From Flavobacteriales bacterium UBA7878 (GTDB taxonomy: Bacteria; Bacteroidota; Bacteroidia; Flavobacteriales; Schleiferiaceae), in the NCBI GenBank assembly GCA_002501205.1, contig DLRW01000028.1, forward strand, positions 1 through 19,584: DNA of 19,584 nucleotides, read 5' to 3'. The notes under the pieces were generated by a model. It was not told the origin of the DNA and searched no databases. It was given only the letters and a program-made list of their open reading frames with translations. The position numbers were made by a program, and so were the translations under genes. Positions 14,342 to 19,584 of this stretch are shown piece after piece (within the stretch, counting starts at the first letter, position 1; each line of letters begins with the position of its first letter).

Positions 14342-15817
14342 TTATTTTCGGCTATAGTTTGGTGATTCGCGGGTAATGTGCACATCATGTGGATGACTTT
14401 CATGTACGCCGGCAGCCGTAATTCGCACGAAGGTGCCATTTTTTTGTAAAGTAGCAATGTCTGCAGCGCCACAATATCCCATTCCGGCACGCAAACCACC
14501 GATAAATTGATACATCACTTCGCCAACTTCACCCTTATAAGCTACTCGACCTACAATTCCTTCCGGTACTAATTTCTTGATATCGTCTTCCACATCCTGG
14601 AAATAACGATCCTTGGAACCCTGTTGCATGGCTTCAATAGAGCCCATTCCACGATAGGTCTTATAACGACGGCCTTCGTAGATAATGGTTTCACCCGGAG
14701 CCTCTTTTGTTCCGGCTAATAGTGAACCTAACATCACGGTATCAGCACCTGCAGCAACGGCTTTTACAATATCGCCAGTGAAGCGAATACCACCATCAGC
14801 AATAAGAGGTACATCAGTACCTTCCAAACCTTTACGTGCTTCCATTACCGCAGTAAGCTGTGGCACCCCTACTCCTGCCACTACACGAGTTGTACAGATA
14901 GAACCTGGCCCGATACCTACTTTAATTGCATCGGCACCCGCATCCGCTAAATAGCGGGCCGCTGAGGCTGTAGCCACATTACCTACCACTACATCCAGTT
15001 TAGGGAACTTGGCTTTTACTGCTTCCAAGGCTTTTACCACCCCGGCACTATGGCCATGAGCGGTATCAATAATAATGGCATCCACATTAGACTCCACTAA
15101 AGCGGTAACGCGATCCAATACATCCGGGGTAACACCTACTGCTGCGGCTACTCGCAAACGACCAAAGTCGTCTTTATTGGCATTAGGCTTAATATGAGAC
15201 TTGGTAATATCACGGTAAGTAATCAAACCAATCAGGTGATTATCCTTATCTACTACCGGTAATTTTTCAATTTTATGTTTTTGCAGAATCACTTCAGCTT
15301 CCGCAAGACTGGTATTCTCGAAAGTAGTTACCAAACCTTCTTTGGTCATGATTTCCGACAAGGGACGTAAATCATTCTTTTCGAAACGCAAATCGCGGTT
15401 GGTAATAATACCTATTAGCTTCTTTTGATCATTAACGATAGGAATACCTCCAATGCGGTAATCAGCCATCATTTTCTTGGCATCGCTCACCAAAGCATTT
15501 TCATGCAAGGTTACCGGATCGAGGATCATTCCACTTTCGGCACGCTTTACATTTCGCACTTCCACCGCTTGTTGTTCGATGGTCATATTTTTATGCAATA
15601 CTCCGATACCTCCGTCTTGCGCAATTGCAATAGCCATAGTGGCTTCAGTTACGGTGTCCATCGCCGCAGAAACAATGGGCGTTTTAAGACTGATATTACG
15701 CGTGAATTTGCTGGAAAGATCAACTTCGCGTGGTAACACTTGAGAATAGGCCGGTACGAGAAGTACATCATCATAGGTTAAACCTTCACCCATGATTTTA
15801 TCACTGAAAGTTGACAT
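14342..15817 (-). CDS. guaB: IMP dehydrogenase
   Basis: Oxidises IMP to XMP with NAD+, the committed step to GMP; cytoplasmic homotetramer. With the ATG at 15817 the protein is 491 aa, starting MSTFSDKI. The open frame extends upstream to a TTG at 15829 (four extra residues), but the ATG fits the family N-terminus (EGLTYDDVLLVP follows directly). Two CBS domains lie inside the barrel at about 95-205. The catalytic loop GPGSICTTR at 303-311 contains nucleophile Cys308. DGGIR (341-345), the EGRRYKTYRGMGS region (381-393) and the flap GRVAYKG (423-429) are all present. It is first in an operon with periplasmic PPIases, and a good -7 motif lies 31 nt upstream. Confidence 0.98.
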   Translation of the reverse strand: MSTFSDKIMGEGLTYDDVLLVPAYSQVLPREVDLSSKFTRNISLKTPIVSAAMDTVTEATMAIAIAQDGGIGVLHKNMTIEQQAVEVRNVKRAESGMILDPVTLHENALVSDAKKMMADYRIGGIPIVNDQKKLIGIITNRDLRFEKNDLRPLSEIMTKEGLVTTFENTSLAEAEVILQKHKIEKLPVVDKDNHLIGLITYRDITKSHIKPNANKDDFGRLRVAAAVGVTPDVLDRVTALVESNVDAIIIDTAHGHSAGVVKALEAVKAKFPKLDVVVGNVATASAARYLADAGADAIKVGIGPGSICTTRVVAGVGVPQLTAVMEARKGLEGTDVPLIADGGIRFTGDIVKAVAAGADTVMLGSLLAGTKEAPGETIIYEGRRYKTYRGMGSIEAMQQGSKDRYFQDVEDDIKKLVPEGIVGRVAYKGEVGEVMYQFIGGLRAGMGYCGAADIATLQKNGTFVRITAAGVHESHPHDVHITRESPNYSRK

Positions 15818-15847
15818 AGAGCGGTGCAATTAGAATTAAATTGCGCG

Positions 15848-15855
15848 CAAATTTA
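15848..15855 (-). promoter_or_regulatory. Putative guaB-operon promoter -7 element (TAnnTTTG)
   Basis: The minus strand reads TAAATTTG, an exact match to the Bacteroidota -7 consensus, 30 nt before the guaB ATG. The predicted leader is about 25 nt. No TTG -33 element sits at the usual spacing, but the position between an upstream terminator and guaB makes it the best promoter candidate for the guaB-to-moxR operon. Confidence 0.6.
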
Positions 15856-15910
15856 GCAATTAATAGCAGACCTAGCGCTAGCAATATGAGCTTATTGTTT
15901 AAGCTTATCT

Positions 15911-15945
15911 TAAAATTAAAAAGCCCCTCCCTTTCGGGAGAGGCT
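15911..15945 (-). terminator. Intrinsic terminator after the 1134-aa T9SS cargo gene
   Basis: Read on the minus strand, bases 15945-15936 pair with 15931-15922 as a 10-bp stem (one U-G wobble) closed by a GAAA tetraloop and followed by a U-rich run (15921-15911). It lies 23 nt after the stop at 15968 and isolates the cargo gene from guaB. Confidence 0.9.
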
Positions 15946-15967
15946 GCTTGAAATCGCCTTAACCTTT

Positions 15968-18900
15968 CTAGCGGATAAGGGTAAAGGATTGTCGTTCCTC
16001 AACTTCCTGATCACCTACGGTTTGGAACTTTAAATAGCTCACATAAACTCCCTGGGGAACTTGATTGCCTTCGTAGGTTCCATCCCATCGATCATCGGGA
16101 TCACTGGTTTCAAAAACTTTCTTTCCCCAACGATTCATAATGTAGAAGTGATAGTTATCCACATCATTTAGGCGCATAGAGGGACCATAAGTTTGATTTT
16201 CGGCAATGCTACTTCCCGGACGGAAGGCTGTTGCCATATACACTTTGGCATTTTGCTGAGCGCAGGCCTGATTTGAAATCACACTCATTGGATTACCTTG
16301 ATTATCCACAATTCCTTGAGGGTTCCCCCCTTCAATGGCTTTGATATAATAGCAATAGGCTCCTGCTTCAATTGGATTGGCTTCCACCAAATCGGCAATC
16401 TCATAGTCAATCCAAGTAGTGTCTTCTCTACCGTCAACGGTAATGTTTTCACCAACCTTTTTCCAATTAAAGCCATCTCCCGGCCTGCGATAGATTTCAT
16501 AACGCTCCACATAGCCATCCCAACCGATGTAAGTATTCCAGCTTAAACGATTAGTTACATCCTCAGCGGCATTTACATTTAATTTCAAGTTAGTGGAGAT
16601 ATTACTAATGGTATCGTAGCCACCACAACTGTCAATAGCTGTTAAGCGATAGTAGTAGTTGAAGTCATTAGGCTCTACACCAAAATCCTGAAATGAAAGA
16701 ATATAAGGCGGTGCCTTGGGTTTTCCCATAGTGGCAATAGTTTCATAGGGTCCATAGAACTGTGGGGCTCTTTGTACCTGGAAACTGCGAACATCCGCAT
16801 CTCCATCAATATAAACGCTTACATCCAAGGCATTGCGGCTAAAGTCATTGGTTACTTTAGAGATGTACAATTGCTCAGATTGTTGAGGCACCGCTGCTTC
16901 CACACAAACTGAATTTGAGGTGGAGCTCAGGTCTGCAATTGTATCTCGAGCTTCAATCACATAACAATAGACATAATCCTTCTTCAACTCATTTTGTTGG
17001 AAGCTTGTATCCGTTGGACTGGCAGTGAAATAAATGGTGGGTGGCAACTGTGTGCCATCGTCCTCGGTAATTTGAACCCAAACTCGGTATTCATGTACCC
17101 CATTAGGGAACTCTTTATAGGCATTCCAACTAATGCGAGAATAGCCCTCACACTTGTTTAAATAATTGCGTGCATATACCGTATTAAAGGTGCTTACCGC
17201 GAGATCATCGCTGGCATTTTCACAGCTATCTACTGAAAGTATTTTAAACTGCTCTGAGTGCGAATCGGCTTGTGAACCTCCCCAAACATAAGGCATAGGT
17301 TCATCAGCCGGAATGGTATCCACGATTACCCATCCGTTTAAAGGATCATTAAAAAGCAGATAGAACTCTACAATATCCTTTATGGAGTCTGAATCGAACT
17401 CAACCGCTGCTTTATTATCCTCATTAACATACACGCGTGCTAATTCAACATCCTCCACATTGGTCAAATCCTGGAAGCGTCCGGTATCCTGGCTAGAGCC
17501 CGAATAGCAATCTACCACGGTATCGGGTACTCTAATTTGATAGTTCACCAGCATATCACATACGCTAACAGTATCTATATAGTCTAAACTGGTCGTGGAA
17601 TCTACTTTAATCCATTCGCCGCTACCCGCAGGTGCTTCTTTCCAAATTTGATAGATATTTCCTCGCAAAGGATTTAAACCAGCCCCATTATGTGCGGTCC
17701 AGTTCAATTGAGCATATTCCGGACTATTCGGGGGAATTGGTGTAAGGGTTAATTCCATCGGACTGATGATATCACTGGGTTTAGAGATAAAATCACAGGG
17801 ACCGGTACTCATCTCCATAAAGAAATAGCTGTTATTTCCTTGAGATGGAACTATGGTCGTTAGGGTATCAAAATGTGGAATACTATCCACTACTGTAAAT
17901 GGTCCTCCAGGTGAAGATGCACCGTAAATACGATAGTAATTAAACTCCAGTACACTATCCAATTCCGGTTGTTTCCAACTTAACTTTATGGAACCATCGA
18001 CTTGCACGTCAGAGCAACTTAAATCCGGAGGTGTTGGGTCCCCGGCGATTACATCAACAATGATCGTCGCCAGACCTACCTTAGGAGCAGCACAACCATC
18101 ATCCTCCATTCGTACGGTAAAATAATAGGTATTAGAGGCGGTACCACAACCTCCAAAGTTCAAGTGTACACAATCGGGCACCCAGAAAAACTCAACGGTG
18201 TTCTGAATAACGCTACAATAGTTACCAGAGCTATTAAATGAGGTTAAGGTTGCACAGGGTGCAGCACCATTACAACCGGTGTTGGATGCATAGTTATCAC
18301 TGTTCAATTGCAGTCCACCTGCCTTCATACAAATCTGCTGGAAGGAACCATTGGCAAACTGGTCTAAATCTCGTGCTACTACCCTAAACTGAACCGTATC
18401 CTGAGGATAGGTACGAATGCGATAGATATTACCACTGCGGCTCACATTGGGGTAAACTGATGTATCAATTTCTGCAGAAGGGGTACTGGGGTTGGTAGGG
18501 CAATCTGTTGCATCTAAGTAGTAAACAGGTACATCGCGGTAAACCTCTCCAATCAATTGATTACAACGATATTCGCGAATTACTACACAAGAGGCATACC
18601 AGCCTTCACTGGGATTATTGGCTAAGGTGGTAATCTCCCCTGAAAAACGATCCAAGGTATTAGGTCCATTGTTAGGATCCTCACTTCCATCCGGGAAAGG
18701 AGCCGTAGAGCTATAGCCATTATTAAAGGCTATGTTTTGGTTTGCACCAAGCTTGGGCATGGCCCAATCGAACACCAGACTATCAATATCTTTATCAGAA
18801 GGAAGGTGGTTAAACTCGAATAAGAAGTTAGGGCAGGTTACCGCATTGGCATCCTGAGCGAATACCGGACTGTTATCATAACAAGTACTGGTATTTAAGG

Positions 18901-19372
18901 TACCTAAATTTGGATCGGTATAAGGGAACATTTTAGAACGTAGATAATAACCGGTATTACCTCCCGCATTTTCTAAAGTCGGCCGAGCAAAACCAGTCCA
19001 ACTGAACTCCCAACCTGCAGCAGGTGGTACACCATTTAAGGATACCGGACCACTGCGAAAAACATACTTTTCTATCGAACCCGGATCACCATCTGCACAG
19101 TTCAAATCCAGTGCCGTATTAGGACATTGGGGAGACACATCACCTGATAATGAGGGCACATAAGTACAGACAATATTTACAGGACCAACGATGGTTTTTG
19201 GGTTAGTTAAAATAGTAGAACCTGTACAATCTCGATACAAGGTTAAGGTAAATATATGCTGACCATTAGGGGTACATTCCCAATATATTTCTCCTCCTAA
19301 ATAATGAGACGCAGAAAGCGGACTTATTATAAAAGTTAAAAATAAAATTAGGCTAATCTTCAGGTGTTTCAT
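15968..19372 (-). CDS. Large secreted protein with fibronectin-like domains and type B T9SS tail, 1134 aa
   Basis: Exported surface or secreted protein. A signal peptide covers 1-21 (cleavage near LSA-S), followed by the SHYLGGEIYW start typical of many Bacteroidota gliding-motility-associated proteins. Residues about 22-445 are cysteine-rich and Asn/Gly/Pro-rich. Several fibronectin-III-like segments follow, recognisable by spaced SW/NW and YY/YR strands: about 450-535, 545-625, 740-825, 835-925 and 940-1035. The last 90 residues (about 1045-1134) are a type B T9SS (gliding-motility-associated, CHU_C) domain: YHFYIMNRWGKKVFET, RWDGTYEGN, VPQGVYVSYLKF and the terminal FTLIR. No enzyme motif is seen, so adhesion or a structural surface role is likely but unproven. 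A weak promoter-like TACTTTTA lies at 19389-19396. It has its own terminator and is not part of the guaB operon. Confidence 0.92.
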   Translation of the reverse strand: MKHLKISLILFLTFIISPLSASHYLGGEIYWECTPNGQHIFTLTLYRDCTGSTILTNPKTIVGPVNIVCTYVPSLSGDVSPQCPNTALDLNCADGDPGSIEKYVFRSGPVSLNGVPPAAGWEFSWTGFARPTLENAGGNTGYYLRSKMFPYTDPNLGTLNTSTCYDNSPVFAQDANAVTCPNFLFEFNHLPSDKDIDSLVFDWAMPKLGANQNIAFNNGYSSTAPFPDGSEDPNNGPNTLDRFSGEITTLANNPSEGWYASCVVIREYRCNQLIGEVYRDVPVYYLDATDCPTNPSTPSAEIDTSVYPNVSRSGNIYRIRTYPQDTVQFRVVARDLDQFANGSFQQICMKAGGLQLNSDNYASNTGCNGAAPCATLTSFNSSGNYCSVIQNTVEFFWVPDCVHLNFGGCGTASNTYYFTVRMEDDGCAAPKVGLATIIVDVIAGDPTPPDLSCSDVQVDGSIKLSWKQPELDSVLEFNYYRIYGASSPGGPFTVVDSIPHFDTLTTIVPSQGNNSYFFMEMSTGPCDFISKPSDIISPMELTLTPIPPNSPEYAQLNWTAHNGAGLNPLRGNIYQIWKEAPAGSGEWIKVDSTTSLDYIDTVSVCDMLVNYQIRVPDTVVDCYSGSSQDTGRFQDLTNVEDVELARVYVNEDNKAAVEFDSDSIKDIVEFYLLFNDPLNGWVIVDTIPADEPMPYVWGGSQADSHSEQFKILSVDSCENASDDLAVSTFNTVYARNYLNKCEGYSRISWNAYKEFPNGVHEYRVWVQITEDDGTQLPPTIYFTASPTDTSFQQNELKKDYVYCYVIEARDTIADLSSTSNSVCVEAAVPQQSEQLYISKVTNDFSRNALDVSVYIDGDADVRSFQVQRAPQFYGPYETIATMGKPKAPPYILSFQDFGVEPNDFNYYYRLTAIDSCGGYDTISNISTNLKLNVNAAEDVTNRLSWNTYIGWDGYVERYEIYRRPGDGFNWKKVGENITVDGREDTTWIDYEIADLVEANPIEAGAYCYYIKAIEGGNPQGIVDNQGNPMSVISNQACAQQNAKVYMATAFRPGSSIAENQTYGPSMRLNDVDNYHFYIMNRWGKKVFETSDPDDRWDGTYEGNQVPQGVYVSYLKFQTVGDQEVEERQSFTLIR

Positions 19373-19481
19373 AGGGATTAATTTTCCTTAAAAGTATCAG
19401 GCCTAATTTGATAATCATAAGCCCAATGAGTGTAACACCCTTTTGAAATTGTTAAAGATCAGACAATTTAACAGCTTCGTT

Positions 19482-19511
19482 AAAAAAGAAAAAGCCCGCA
19501 CAAAGGCGAGC
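19482..19511 (-). terminator. Intrinsic terminator of the gene at the right edge
   Basis: On the minus strand, GCTCGC (19511-19506) pairs with GCGGGC (19499-19494), including one U-G wobble, around a 6-nt loop and is followed by a long U-rich run (19493-19482). It lies 31 nt after the stop codon at 19543-19545, consistent with ending that partial gene before the 1134-aa gene begins. Confidence 0.8.
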
Positions 19512-19542
19512 AATTTCAGTATTTATTCGCACTAAATAAATA

Positions 19543-19584
19543 TTATCGAACTAAGGATAAATTCCCCCGTTCTTCTTGTTCCGA
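19543..19584 (-). CDS. Partial CDS: 3' end of a second type B T9SS cargo protein
   Basis: Only the last 13 codons and the stop are in the window; the gene continues past 19584. The residues read SEQEERGNLSLVR then stop. They align with the end of the neighbouring 1134-aa protein (DQEVEERQSFTLIR): the same EER, then a hydrophobic strand ending in an aliphatic residue and a final Arg. That is the typical last strand of a gliding-motility-associated C-terminal domain. A terminator follows at 19482-19511, as expected for a real gene end. The evidence is short, so the call rests on this tail similarity plus the terminator position. The reading suggests two tandem T9SS cargo genes in the same orientation. 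Confidence 0.6.
   Translation of the reverse strand, partial: SEQEERGNLSLVR

Noticed and set aside
14685..15743. Plus-strand open frames opposite guaB
   Set aside because: They overlap a fully conserved IMP dehydrogenase and have low-complexity, frame-shadow composition.
15815..15829. TTG start for guaB at 15829
   Set aside because: The ATG at 15817 fits the family N-terminus, and the four extra residues have no counterpart.
1..19584. CRISPR array, insertion sequence, prophage or defence island
   Set aside because: No regularly spaced repeats, transposase, integrase, terminal inverted repeats or known defence genes were seen; gene content is mainly housekeeping and envelope-related.

Overview
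The window looks like chromosomal DNA from a member of the Bacteroidota, most likely a Flavobacteriales-type (marine or aquatic) bacterium. Four things point there: secreted proteins carry type IX secretion system (T9SS) sorting domains (a type A-like tail near 5139 and type B / gliding-motility-associated tails near 15968 and 19543); YidC has the long Bacteroidota form; start codons lack Shine-Dalgarno sequences; and several genes are preceded by the Bacteroidota sigma-factor -7 motif TAnnTTTG. Base composition and codon style look uniform and moderate in GC throughout, with no insertion sequence, integrase, CRISPR array, rRNA or intact tRNA gene. This is mostly a housekeeping region.

Left edge (1-275): two exact copies of a 38-bp segment carrying a strong intrinsic terminator, separated by a non-coding spacer that ends in a short structured, tRNA-3'-end-like stretch. 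Region 276-812 (minus) is a small two-helix membrane protein of unknown role, divergent from the next operon.

Region 881-5139 (plus) is a tightly coupled operon: ribD (riboflavin synthesis), an EamA/DMT-family transporter, an IMPACT/YigZ-family protein and a secreted gluzincin metalloprotease with a T9SS tail. The overlaps are 4, 4 and up to 14 nt. It ends in a perfect hairpin at 5163-5193 shared with the convergent lipoprotein gene.

Region 5174-15817 (all minus) reads right to left: guaB, a large double-parvulin PPIase, a SurA-N-like lipoprotein without a visible PPIase domain, a SurA-like double-parvulin protein, a MoxR AAA+ ATPase, pyrG, yidC and a DUF6438-like lipoprotein. Gaps are 0-10 nt or overlaps, apart from a 68-nt gap in front of pyrG that holds a good promoter motif. 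Thematically it combines two nucleotide-synthesis enzymes (GMP and CTP branches) with a periplasm/envelope protein-folding and membrane-insertion set.

Region 15968-19372 (minus) is a 1134-residue secreted, cysteine-rich, fibronectin-like-domain protein with a type B T9SS tail. Just upstream, at the right window edge (19543-19584, minus), lie the last 13 codons of what appears to be a second protein with the same kind of tail, followed by its own terminator. I found no clear new defence or mobile system. The most interesting points are the coupling of an exported protease to a riboflavin operon, the chaperone cluster with a degenerate middle member, and the partial tandem T9SS cargo gene.
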